From: Oscillospiraceae bacterium | Lineage (GTDB): Bacteria; Bacillota; Clostridia; Oscillospirales; CAG-272 | NCBI GenBank assembly: GCA_015064855.1 | Contig: SVRK01000006.1 | Coordinates: forward strand, 1-64,000 | DNA length: 64,000 bases | Reading direction: 5' to 3' | Shown: piece after piece, positions 32,408 to 40,705 of the stretch | Layout of the letters: every line of letters begins with the position of its first letter | How positions within the stretch are numbered: position 1 is the first letter of the stretch | Program-made: the position numbers and the translations under genes | The notes under the pieces: generated by a model | Seen by the model: only the letters and a program-made list of their open reading frames with translations | The model's database searches: none | Told to the model about the DNA's origin: nothing

Positions 32408-34651
32408 ATGGATATTAAAAGACTTATCATAGAAACTGTAGAATCCACAAGCTATACACCTCTTTTGCCATTTGAGATGCTTGAGCTTTTTTCGGAATAT
32501 GAAATAAACGATAGTGATTTTTGGCGTGCACTTTCTTCCTTGGAAATGGAATATGAGATTCAATTTACCAAAAAAGGGAAAATTGCCAGCGCAAAGGAGA
32601 TGGGCTATTTAAAGGGTGAGTTTTCCGCATCCTCTAAGGGTGCATTTGGCTTTGTTACAACCGACAACGGCGACTTTTTCATTCCGCCTAAATTTACAAA
32701 CGGTGCATATCACGGCGACAAGGTCGTTATCAAAAGAATAGACTATTTATCGAAATATTACGGCAAGGGTAACGAGGCGGAGATAATTGATATAATAGAA
32801 TATGGAATAAAGGACGTTGTCGGCACGATAACTATTTATTCAAATGGCAGGCGTCCCGTGGCGTACGTCACCCCCGACAACGAAAGAATTCATTTCAAGG
32901 TTAAAATACCGTATAAAACGCTCATTGACGTGCGTGACGGGTATAAGGTAATTGCAAAAATAAAATCGTACCCGAGGAACGAAAACGACTTTGCAAGCGG
33001 AGATATTGTAGAGGTTCTTGGTGAGTCCGATTCGCTGGAGGGTAACTATAAAGCAATTTTATATTCAAACGGCATAAGCGTATCGTTTTCTCAAGGCACG
33101 CTTGACGAGGCGGAAAGGGTAAGCCGCGAGCCACTTGATATAAGAAACAGACTTGATTTAAGAAATGAAACGATTTTTACAATAGACGGGGCGGATGCCA
33201 AGGACCTTGACGACGCAATTTCCTTGAAGGAAACAGAAAATGGCTATATTTTGGGCGTTCACATTGCGGATGTTTCAAATTATGTAAGGGAAGGCACGTC
33301 GCTCGACAGAGAAGCTATTGAAAGAGGAACAAGCGTATATTTTACGGACAAGGTTGTTCCTATGCTCCCAAAATCACTTTCAAACGGCATTTGCTCGTTG
33401 AATGGCGGAGAGGACAGGCTCACTCTTTCCGCGTTTGTCACGCTAGACAAAAGTGGAACGATTTTATCAACCGAAATTAAGGAGTCCGTTATAAATTCCA
33501 AAATGCGTGGCGTTTATTCCGAGCTTAACGATATTTTAGAAAACGGCGAAAACAGTGAGTTTTATCAAAAATACGCACACGTCCTTGAAGATTTTTATAA
33601 AATGATGGATTTATATAGAATTTTGAAATCCAAAAACGAGCAAAAGGGCGCTATGGAGCTTGAAAGCGAGGAAGCAAAAATTTTGCTTGACGAGGCTGGG
33701 CATCCGATAGATATTATCAAGCGTGAGCGCGGTGAAAGCGAAAGACTTATAGAGCAGTTTATGCTCACTGCAAACGAGGGCGTTGCTACCTATATGTATA
33801 ATGTGGGCATACCGTGCGTTTATCGTGTGCACGACGAGCCGGACAGAGAAAAAATAGATGCGTTTGCTTTGTTTGCAAGAAATTTAGGGGTTGACACAAG
33901 TCCATTGAAGGCGAAAAACACAATTACTCCAATGCAACTCTCGAAAATTTTAGAAAGCGCAAAGGAAAAAAACTATTTTTCGATAGTTTCAAGCATACTT
34001 TTGCGTTCTCTTATGAAGGCGAGGTATTCTTCCGTTCAAAAGGCACACTTCGGCTTGAATACCGAGTTTTATTGTCATTTTACCTCACCGATAAGAAGAT
34101 ATCCCGACCTTACGGTGCATAGAATTTTGAAGTCGTTTTTAAATGGAGAGATTACTGAAAAAACGATAGAAAAATATGAAAAATTAGCTACTCTTTCGGG
34201 GGATTTATCAAGTGAAAACGAGATAAAGGCAGTTCACGCCGAAAGAGAAATTGACGAGCTTTATAAATGCGTTTATATGGCGGATAGAATCGACGAGGAG
34301 TTTGATGCGGTGATTTCATCTGTTACCTCGTTTGGCTTTTTTGCAAGAACGGAAAATCTATGCGAGGGACTTGTTCCTATTGAGGCACTCGGCAATGGCT
34401 TCTATTACGATAAGGATAACTATATGCTCTTGCGCGGAACTGTCAGCTATCGTCTTGGTATGCCTGTAAAGGTCAGGGTATCGGACGTTGATATAGCGTT
34501 AAGACAAATCAATTTTGAGCTTGTAAGGGAAAACGGAAGCAAGGAGCCAAGGCCACGGGCGGATAGGTCTGTTGTGCGAGAAAAAATCGCCGCAAAGCGC
34601 GAAAAAAGAGCATATTCACATAATAAAAAGACTCGCAAAAGAAGAAAATAA
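32408..34651 (+). CDS. rnr: Ribonuclease R
   Basis: 747 residues. A 3'-5' exoribonuclease that degrades structured RNA and takes part in trans-translation quality control. An N-terminal winged-helix region (~1-60) and cold-shock domains (~65-230) precede the RNB catalytic domain with the Asp cluster in FTIDGADAKDLDDAISL (~255-271), and an S1 domain near 635-720 (DAVISSVTSFGFFARTENLCEGLVP). The tail is Arg/Lys-rich. smpB, often the next gene, is absent here and replaced by a surface protein gene. AAGGGGG ribosome site. Confidence 0.96.
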   Translation: MDIKRLIIETVESTSYTPLLPFEMLELFSEYEINDSDFWRALSSLEMEYEIQFTKKGKIASAKEMGYLKGEFSASSKGAFGFVTTDNGDFFIPPKFTNGAYHGDKVVIKRIDYLSKYYGKGNEAEIIDIIEYGIKDVVGTITIYSNGRRPVAYVTPDNERIHFKVKIPYKTLIDVRDGYKVIAKIKSYPRNENDFASGDIVEVLGESDSLEGNYKAILYSNGISVSFSQGTLDEAERVSREPLDIRNRLDLRNETIFTIDGADAKDLDDAISLKETENGYILGVHIADVSNYVREGTSLDREAIERGTSVYFTDKVVPMLPKSLSNGICSLNGGEDRLTLSAFVTLDKSGTILSTEIKESVINSKMRGVYSELNDILENGENSEFYQKYAHVLEDFYKMMDLYRILKSKNEQKGAMELESEEAKILLDEAGHPIDIIKRERGESERLIEQFMLTANEGVATYMYNVGIPCVYRVHDEPDREKIDAFALFARNLGVDTSPLKAKNTITPMQLSKILESAKEKNYFSIVSSILLRSLMKARYSSVQKAHFGLNTEFYCHFTSPIRRYPDLTVHRILKSFLNGEITEKTIEKYEKLATLSGDLSSENEIKAVHAEREIDELYKCVYMADRIDEEFDAVISSVTSFGFFARTENLCEGLVPIEALGNGFYYDKDNYMLLRGTVSYRLGMPVKVRVSDVDIALRQINFELVRENGSKEPRPRADRSVVREKIAAKREKRAYSHNKKTRKRRK

Positions 34652-34671
34652 CTCTAAATTAGAGGTGCTTT

Positions 34672-35748
34672 ATGATAAAAATGAACAAAAGACTAATAAT
34701 TAATTTTATTTTAGCCATAGCTTTAGGCGTGTGCGCGCTGCTTTTGCTCGCGGGCACATCGTCTGCCGTTACAAGCGTTCCAAAGCCTGAAAGAGATACG
34801 ACAATCTATGTTTATAATGGCGAAGAGCAAGTCTACAAAATTGCAGAAAGCGAATACTATACCGTTGAAAACAACGTAAGGACCAATGCGGGAACACAGT
34901 ACGTAAAAATTTCTCTTGTTGACAAAACAAATTACGTGTGGGCAGATGGCACAACCGACGATATAACAGATTATGCCTTTACGATAGATAAAGCTAGATA
35001 TCCAATGCTCGGTGTGAAATTTGAGAGAAAAACCTTCGTCGCTGACGGAAATAAATATTCTCTTAAAATTGAGGGTGAGCTTCCAGAGGGCATAACAGTA
35101 TCTTATTCCGATAACAATCTTCAATCAGAGCCCGGCGTTTATAATATATTTGCCAATTTTAGCGGAGAAAATGAAAACTATTATAAAATACAGGCAAAGA
35201 CGGCGCAGCTTGTGATAAGACAACCATCTGTTTCGGGTGCACTCGATAAGGATGGCAAAAACACCGTAACAGCTACCTCTTCAATAGGAATAGCACCTAA
35301 ATGGACGCTTTCTATATCGGAAAAGGACTATTCAAAGAGCCCATCACTGATTCAGCGCCTTGGCGACCACGAAAAGCTTTATAACACCTATGATATTAAG
35401 TTTATGAATGGCGACGTGCCAAGACAACCGGATACCGAGGTTGAGCTTACGATAAAGCTTCCCGATGAAATTAAGGGTAAGGATATAAGAATAATTAACT
35501 TCAAGCCTACGGGAGAAATTGAAGAATTAGAGATTACAAAGAAAAAAGGTACAGTAACCTTCAAAACCGACGACCTTTATGATTTTGCAATAATTTATGA
35601 TGACACACCCGTTGTTTTATGGATTTTAATCGCGGTAATAGGCGGAGCTATCGTGTTAGCTGGCGGAGCGATAGTCGTTATGATGATAAAGGCGAGAAAA
35701 AAGACCGCAAATGAAGAAGAAAACAAGACTGTAAAAAAGAAGAAATAA
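34672..35748 (+). CDS. Cell-surface protein with MBG-like domains and C-terminal membrane anchor
   Basis: 358 residues. N-terminal signal anchor (~10-30), an extracytoplasmic region containing segments typical of MBG/YDG beta domains (TIYVYNGEEQVYKI, FTIDKARYPMLGVKF, FVADGNKYSLKIEG), and a C-terminal transmembrane helix (~311-336) with a Lys-rich cytoplasmic tail. Function unknown; probably an adhesin-like or envelope structural protein. It begins 20 nt after rnr with a GAGGTG ribosome site, so it is likely cotranscribed. A terminator follows. Confidence 0.65.
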   Translation: MIKMNKRLIINFILAIALGVCALLLLAGTSSAVTSVPKPERDTTIYVYNGEEQVYKIAESEYYTVENNVRTNAGTQYVKISLVDKTNYVWADGTTDDITDYAFTIDKARYPMLGVKFERKTFVADGNKYSLKIEGELPEGITVSYSDNNLQSEPGVYNIFANFSGENENYYKIQAKTAQLVIRQPSVSGALDKDGKNTVTATSSIGIAPKWTLSISEKDYSKSPSLIQRLGDHEKLYNTYDIKFMNGDVPRQPDTEVELTIKLPDEIKGKDIRIINFKPTGEIEELEITKKKGTVTFKTDDLYDFAIIYDDTPVVLWILIAVIGGAIVLAGGAIVVMMIKARKKTANEEENKTVKKKK

Positions 35749-35751
35749 TAT

Positions 35752-35787
35752 AAAAAACGAGTGAGATGAACAGCTTGCTCGTTTTTT
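35752..35787 (+). terminator. Intrinsic terminator
   Basis: Arms aaaaaacgag / ctcgtttttt around a 16-nt loop with a T run. Confidence 0.75.
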
Positions 35788-35901
35788 ATATTGAAAATAC
35801 ACAAAAAATGCAAGGAAATATCTATTATTATATGTTGAAATATAAAAAAATAGATTAAATTGAAAAAATTTAAAAAAAATATTCCATTTTTTTGAATATT
35901 A

Positions 35902-35910
35902 TGTTATAAT
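35902..35910 (+). promoter_or_regulatory. Extended -10 promoter of ppdK
   Basis: TGTTATAAT with TG at 35902 and TATAAT at 35905-35910; no clear -35 box. A leader of about 90 nt follows. Confidence 0.65.
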
Positions 35911-36008
35911 ACCAATGTGCGCGTATAAATAATTTGTGAACAAATTGCAAATTACATCACCGCGACATAAAAATTAGTTAGTCAAATATTTATATGGAGG
36001 TACTTTAA

Positions 36009-38645
36009 ATGAGTACAAAGAAGTATGTTTACCTTTTCTCTGAAGGTAATGCAAACATGAGAGAAATTCTCGGCGGTAAGGGTGCTAACCTTGCTGAAAT
36101 GACAAACATCGGTCTCCCTGTTCCTCAAGGCTTTACAATCTCAACAGAGGCTTGTACACAGTACTATGAAGACGGCAGACAAATCAACGATGAAATCCAA
36201 GCGCAAATTATGGAATACATCGACAAGATGGAAGGCATCACAGGTAAAAAGTTCGGCGATAAGGAGAATCCACTCCTCGTTTCTGTTCGTTCAGGTGCTC
36301 GCGCATCAATGCCTGGTATGATGGATACCATTCTTAACCTCGGTCTTAACGAAGAGGTTGTTAACGTAGTTGCTGAAAAGTCAGGCAATCCACGTTGGGC
36401 ATGGGACTGCTACAGAAGATTTATTCAAATGTACTCCGACGTTGTTATGGAGGTTGGTAAGAAGTACTTTGAAGAGCTTATCGACAAAATGAAGGAAGAA
36501 AAGGGCGTTACTCTTGACGTTGAGCTTACAGCTGACGACCTCAAAGAGCTCGCTAACCAATTCAAGGCTGAATATAAGTCAAAGATTGGTAAGGACTTCC
36601 CATCTGATCCTAAAGAACAACTTATGGGTGCTGTAAAGGCAGTATTCCGTTCATGGGATAACCCACGTGCTAACTACTACAGAATGCAAAATGAAATTCC
36701 TTACTCATGGGGTACAGCCGTAAACGTACAAGCTATGGCGTTCGGTAACATGGGTGATGACTGTGGTACTGGTGTTGCATTTACTCGTGACCCAGCTACA
36801 GGTGAAAAGAAGCTTATGGGTGAATTCTTGACAAACGCACAAGGTGAAGACGTTGTTGCGGGTGTTCGTACACCAATGCCAATTTCTGAAATGGCAAAGA
36901 CATTCCCAGAGGCTTACAAGCAATTCGTTGAAGTATGTGGCATTCTTGAAAACCACTATAGAGACATGCAAGATATGGAATTTACTGTTGAACACGGTAA
37001 GCTCTATATGCTTCAAACAAGAAACGGTAAGAGAACAGCAGCTGCTGCTCTTAAGATCGCCGTTGACCTCGTTAACGAGGGTATGATCAATAAGGAAAAG
37101 GCTATCCTTATGATCGATCCAAAGCAACTTGACGCACTCCTCCACCCACAATTCGACGCTAAGGCACTCAAGGCTGCAAAGCCAGTTGCTTCTGCACTTC
37201 CAGCATCTCCTGGAGCTGCTTGCGGTAAGGTTGTATTTACAGCTGAGGACGCAGTTGAAGAGGGCAAGAAGGGTGAGAAGGTTATCCTTGTTCGTCTTGA
37301 AACATCACCTGAAGATATCGAGGGTATGCACTACGCTCAAGGTATCTTGACTGTTCGTGGCGGTATGACATCACACGCAGCCGTTGTTGCTCGTGGTATG
37401 GGTACTTGCTGTGTATCTGGCTGTGGCGAGATTAAGATGGACGAAGAAAACAAAAAGTTCGTTCTCGCTGGCAAGACATACGTTGAGGGTGATTACATTT
37501 CACTCGACGGCTCAACAGGTAACATCTATGGCGAGGCCATTCCTACAGTTCCTGCTACTATCGGTGGCGAGTTCGGTACAATTATGGCTTGGGCTGACGA
37601 ATATAGACAACTCAAGGTTAGAACAAATGCAGATACACCAAAGGATGCTACACAAGCTAGAGCATTCGGTGCAGAGGGTATCGGTCTTTGCCGTACAGAG
37701 CATATGTTCTTCGAGCCTGAAAGAATCGGTGCATTCCGTGAAATGATTTGTGCTGACACAGTTGAAGAGAGAGAAGCTGCACTTGCTAAGATTCTTCCAA
37801 TGCAACAAAGCGACTTTGAAAAGCTTTACGAAGCACTCGAGGGCAACCCTGTTACAATTCGTTTCCTTGACCCACCACTTCACGAGTTCGTTCCTACAAC
37901 TGAAGAGGATATCGCTGCTCTCGCTGCAACACAAGGCAAGACAGTTGAGGACATCAAGGCTCTTATTGCTTCACTCCATGAGTTCAACCCAATGATGGGT
38001 CACCGTGGATGCCGTCTAACAGTAACATATCCTGAAATTGCAGTAATGCAAACAAGAGCTGTTATCCGTGCGGCTATCGCAGTTAAGAAGAACCATCCAG
38101 ACTGGGATCTTGTTCCTGAAATTATGATTCCACTTGTTGGTGAATATAAAGAGTTTGTATTCTGCAAGAAGCTCGTTGTTGCTGCTGCTGATGAGGAAAT
38201 CTCAAATGCAGGCGTTGAGCTTAAGTATGAAGTAGGTACAATGATGGAAATTCCACGTGCTTGCTTGACAGCTGACGAAATTGCAAAAGAGGCTGAATTC
38301 TTCTGCTTCGGTACAAACGACCTTACACAAATGACATTCGGCTTCAGCCGTGATGACGCAGGTAAGTTCTTAACAGCTTACTATGAGAGCAAGATTTACG
38401 AAAACGATCCATTTGCAAGAATCGACCAAAACGGTGTTGGTAAGCTTATGGATATGGCAGTTGGTATGGGTAAGACAGTACGTCCTGACATGCACATCGG
38501 TATTTGCGGTGAGCACGGCGGTGACCCAACATCTGTTGAATTCTGCCACAAGATTGGTCTTAGCTACGTATCATGCTCACCATTCAGAGTTCCGATTGCA
38601 AGACTTGCTGCTGCACAGGCTGCTATTAAGAACCCACGCAAATAA
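36009..38645 (+). CDS. ppdK: Pyruvate, phosphate dikinase
   Basis: 878 residues, normal length. Interconverts pyruvate + ATP + Pi and PEP + AMP + PPi, supporting PPi-linked glycolysis or gluconeogenesis in anaerobes. The N-terminal ATP-grasp domain opens LFSEGNANMREILGGKGANLAEM; the phosphohistidine swivel domain has GGMTSHAAVVARGMGTCCVSG (His in TSHA); the C-terminal TIM barrel shows GIGLCRTEHMF, MGHRGCRL and FGTNDLTQMTFGFSRDD. Codon use is strongly biased, as for nifJ, indicating high expression. GGAGG ribosome site. Followed by a GAAA-loop terminator. Confidence 0.97.
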   Translation: MSTKKYVYLFSEGNANMREILGGKGANLAEMTNIGLPVPQGFTISTEACTQYYEDGRQINDEIQAQIMEYIDKMEGITGKKFGDKENPLLVSVRSGARASMPGMMDTILNLGLNEEVVNVVAEKSGNPRWAWDCYRRFIQMYSDVVMEVGKKYFEELIDKMKEEKGVTLDVELTADDLKELANQFKAEYKSKIGKDFPSDPKEQLMGAVKAVFRSWDNPRANYYRMQNEIPYSWGTAVNVQAMAFGNMGDDCGTGVAFTRDPATGEKKLMGEFLTNAQGEDVVAGVRTPMPISEMAKTFPEAYKQFVEVCGILENHYRDMQDMEFTVEHGKLYMLQTRNGKRTAAAALKIAVDLVNEGMINKEKAILMIDPKQLDALLHPQFDAKALKAAKPVASALPASPGAACGKVVFTAEDAVEEGKKGEKVILVRLETSPEDIEGMHYAQGILTVRGGMTSHAAVVARGMGTCCVSGCGEIKMDEENKKFVLAGKTYVEGDYISLDGSTGNIYGEAIPTVPATIGGEFGTIMAWADEYRQLKVRTNADTPKDATQARAFGAEGIGLCRTEHMFFEPERIGAFREMICADTVEEREAALAKILPMQQSDFEKLYEALEGNPVTIRFLDPPLHEFVPTTEEDIAALAATQGKTVEDIKALIASLHEFNPMMGHRGCRLTVTYPEIAVMQTRAVIRAAIAVKKNHPDWDLVPEIMIPLVGEYKEFVFCKKLVVAAADEEISNAGVELKYEVGTMMEIPRACLTADEIAKEAEFFCFGTNDLTQMTFGFSRDDAGKFLTAYYESKIYENDPFARIDQNGVGKLMDMAVGMGKTVRPDMHIGICGEHGGDPTSVEFCHKIGLSYVSCSPFRVPIARLAAAQAAIKNPRK

Positions 38646-38724
38646 TAGTGCAAGGACGCAATAGAGGGCACAGAACAGAAAAGCAATAATGCTTGTCAAA
38701 TCTGTAAATCTAAAATAATAAAGT

Positions 38725-38757
38725 AGGGAATTTTGCGAAAGCAAAATTCCCTTTCTT
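38725..38757 (+). terminator. Intrinsic terminator of ppdK
   Basis: Perfect 12-bp stem agggaattttgc / gcaaaattccct with a GAAA tetraloop and a T-rich tail. Confidence 0.85.
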
Positions 38758-38772
38758 TTTAATGCTTTTCTT

Positions 38773-38828
38773 AACGGCGATTGCTACTCTACCGTACAAA
38801 GTACGCCGACGCGTACGCACTCGCCGTT
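38773..38828. repeat. GTACAAAGTAC-apex hairpin, copy C
   Basis: Arms AACGGCGA / TCGCCGTT are perfect over 8 bp; the apex region ctctaccGTACAAAGTACgcc is shared with copy B. Confidence 0.6.
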
Positions 38829-39009
38829 TCTATACCCACTCTTGTTCCTTGCAAGAGGCTGTCGGTTAGGTGTGAAACCAAAATCACACGAAATAGTTAA
38901 TTAAATAATTTAATAAAGTAAGGGAGAACTTGTTTCTCCCTTTTCTTTATTTCTGTAATTTAAGGTTGAAAAGAGGTATATGACCTCTTTTCTCTATGTG
39001 ATTTCTATA

Positions 39010-39056
39010 AACGACCACTTCCTCCGACGTACGTCAGTACGCCTCTCGGTCGTGTT
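39010..39056. repeat. GTAC-loop-GTAC hairpin, copy D (variant apex)
   Basis: Arms ACGACC / GGTCGT, with the apex GTACgtcaGTAC replacing GTACAAAGTAC. Confidence 0.5.
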
Positions 39057-39217
39057 CATTCATTTTTCCTCCGCCCTCGTCACTCTCGATAAAGCATACC
39101 CACTCTTGTCCCTCTTGACAGGGGCGCATTAGTAGGCATAGAACAGAAAAGCACGAACTAATTAAAAAAGCTTGTGCAAACTTAATGTTTATCTTACTGA
39201 ATAAAGTTAAATATAAG

Positions 39218-39252
39218 GTAGAAAACACGCACTTCGGTGCGTGTTTTCTTTT
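39218..39252 (+). terminator. Terminator-like hairpin in the repeat block
   Basis: Stem gaaaacacgcac / gtgcgtgttttc with a TTCG tetraloop and a T run. Confidence 0.75.
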
Positions 39253-39266
39253 TATGTGCTTTTCTT

Positions 39267-39325
39267 AACGGCGATTGCTACTCTACCGTACAAAGTATAC
39301 CCTAAAAGGGCACAGGCGCCGACGC
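39267..39325. repeat. GTACAAAGTA hairpin, decayed copy E
   Basis: The left arm and apex are identical to copy C, but the right arm is replaced by cctaaaagggcacaggcg, so the long stem is lost. Confidence 0.45.
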
Positions 39326-39401
39326 TCCTTTCTCGTGCATTTTTCCGACCTCTTGAAGGCTCTAATTAAAATCGGTGCGGATTTTCAGAAATAGTAACAT
39401 T

Positions 39402-39424
39402 GTAGGGGCGACCATTGGTCGTCC
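39402..39424 (+). repeat. REP-like element, CGACCATTGGTCG variant
   Basis: Identical to 12560-12582. Confidence 0.75.
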
Positions 39425-39427
39425 GCC

Positions 39428-39462
39428 AAAAAAATCCACCAGCTTGGCTGGTGGATTTATAT
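39428..39462. terminator. Terminator for the minus-strand membrane protein gene
   Basis: Stem aaatccaccagc / gctggtggattt with a TTG loop; T runs in the minus direction. Confidence 0.8.
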
Positions 39463-39466
39463 TTAA

Positions 39467-40534
39467 TTAATTTTTCTTTTTCGGGTTTTTGCCGATGATA
39501 TAGCAGGCAATTGTTCCCGCTGATGTTAGGAAACATAGGATGGTCAGCGCAATTGTAAGTCCTAGGAAAATGAAGTTGCCAACTCCCAAGATTAGGTTTA
39601 CTATGGCAAAAATAGATAATATTCCTGAAATCACGCATTCAGCGATTGGATGTGTATATACCTTAGCTGAGAAGAGTCTTGCCTTATGCTTTACGTGTTT
39701 ATCGTAAAGGAGCTTGAATGTGCTTTGCTTTACTTGGTCTGTTGTTGGTATAATCAAATATGCTGAAAGAGCCCAAATAATTAGATATGCAAATAAAACG
39801 TATATGGTTGTGAAGCCTGTTGTGGCGCTTGAGGACGTCAACATGTCAAAGCTTGATAAAGCCCCTGCAGGATAGTCGGAAAGTGACATAAACATACAGA
39901 GCAAGAAAACGGATAAGCCTGTAAGCAAGAATAATGAATCCTTTATAAAAAGCGCGATTTTTTGCTTTCCTTGGAAAACAAACTTTCTATTTCCGATAGC
40001 ACAAATTACCATTGATGCAAAAATTAGTAAAAGTGCGAAAAGGAAAGTAATTTGCATTAAAACAGAATATCTAAATGAAACGCATGGATTTGAAAACAAT
40101 GTGAAGAAAATTCCCAAAGCCATAGTGCCAACAACAAGACGGTTTGCTTTGTTAACAATTTCGCATGAATCTCCCTTAACCGCTCTTATTATTGTGAGCA
40201 CGATAGCAACTAGTGATATAATCATTTGTACTAGTGCGTAGATAAAGAAGAACACGCAAAGAAACATACCCATATATTTACAAATCAAATAGTAAAGGTC
40301 GGATGATTCTGGCATATCCTTAAGTGAGAAGAATGCTCTAATTGTTCGATAGAAAAAGTGAAAGAATCCTCCGCCTAGATTAAAGCTGCTTGGGTCTAGA
40401 ATGTAGTCAACGCGCGCAAACGAAACAAAAGGCATAAGAGTTAGTGCCATTGTTGCCAAAAGAACAAGCCAATCTGCAATTTTTCTGTAAATTGGGCGTG
40501 GACTATCGTTTTGGTTTAAATCTTTGTTGTCCAT
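39467..40534 (-). CDS. Multi-spanning membrane protein of unknown function
   Basis: 355 residues with about eight to nine hydrophobic helices and a short charged cytoplasmic N-terminus; ends in Lys-rich KNPKKKN. No transporter or enzyme motif is apparent. It has its own AAGGAGAG ribosome site and is the last minus-strand gene of the cluster that starts with the Gld-type ABC genes. A ~170-bp gap with a gene fragment and a repeat separates it from the GH94 gene, so cotranscription is uncertain. Confidence 0.6.
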   Translation of the reverse strand: MDNKDLNQNDSPRPIYRKIADWLVLLATMALTLMPFVSFARVDYILDPSSFNLGGGFFHFFYRTIRAFFSLKDMPESSDLYYLICKYMGMFLCVFFFIYALVQMIISLVAIVLTIIRAVKGDSCEIVNKANRLVVGTMALGIFFTLFSNPCVSFRYSVLMQITFLFALLLIFASMVICAIGNRKFVFQGKQKIALFIKDSLFLLTGLSVFLLCMFMSLSDYPAGALSSFDMLTSSSATTGFTTIYVLFAYLIIWALSAYLIIPTTDQVKQSTFKLLYDKHVKHKARLFSAKVYTHPIAECVISGILSIFAIVNLILGVGNFIFLGLTIALTILCFLTSAGTIACYIIGKNPKKKN

Positions 40535-40560
40535 TTAAAGTCTCTCCTTAATTTATTTGT

Positions 40561-40597
40561 GCATACCCCTCCAATGGAGGAGAGGTATGCTTTTTAT
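40561..40597. terminator. Hairpin in the gap before the membrane protein gene
   Basis: Arms gcataccc / ggtatgc with an inner cctcc / ggagg stem. The T run lies on the plus-strand side, so its use for the minus-strand genes is doubtful. Confidence 0.4.
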
Positions 40598-40601
40598 TTA
40601 A

Positions 40602-40652
40602 TTATTTAACAGTAACAACAACTGTGTGCTTCTTGCCGTCCTTGAAGTTATA
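40602..40652 (-). pseudogene. Orphan 3' fragment of a GH94-type gene
   Basis: On the minus strand this reads NFKDGKKHTVVVTVK-stop, which parallels the intact gene's DFKDGKTHKVSVVVK-stop (10 of 15 residues). It lies just beyond the intact gene, separated by a family-2 hairpin repeat. Probably the tail of a lost paralogue or a displaced earlier 3' end. Confidence 0.7.
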
Positions 40653-40653
40653 A

Positions 40654-40703
40654 GCCTCCTTTGTGCAAAGGGAGGTGGGTTGCGATAGCAACTCGGAGGG
40701 ATT
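40654..40703. repeat. CCTCC...GGAGGGA hairpin repeat (family 2)
   Basis: gcctcctttgtgcaaagg first hairpin, then gttgc / gcaac second stem, ending ctcggagggatt. It sits exactly between the GH94 stop and the orphan 3' fragment. Confidence 0.65.
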
Positions 40704-40705
40704 GA

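Larger units (their letters stand above)
38646..39400 (+). repeat. Tandem repeat block downstream of ppdK
   Basis: This gene-free region holds repeated modules: cagaacagaaaagca at 38670 and tagaacagaaaagca at 39137; four terminator-like hairpins (38725-38752, ~38920-38945, ~38965-38993 and 39218-39252); and a 41-nt exact repeat at 38763-38803 and 39257-39297 that forms the left half of the GTACAAAGTAC hairpin. The unit is about 480-495 bp and has diverged. Only the first hairpin is needed to end ppdK transcription. Confidence 0.65.

Noticed and set aside
38646..39400. GTACAAAGTAC hairpins as integron attC sites or as riboswitches
   Set aside because: There is no integrase or attC core (RYYYAAC...GTTRRRY), and the elements lie after genes rather than in leaders; the resemblance stops at having a hairpin.
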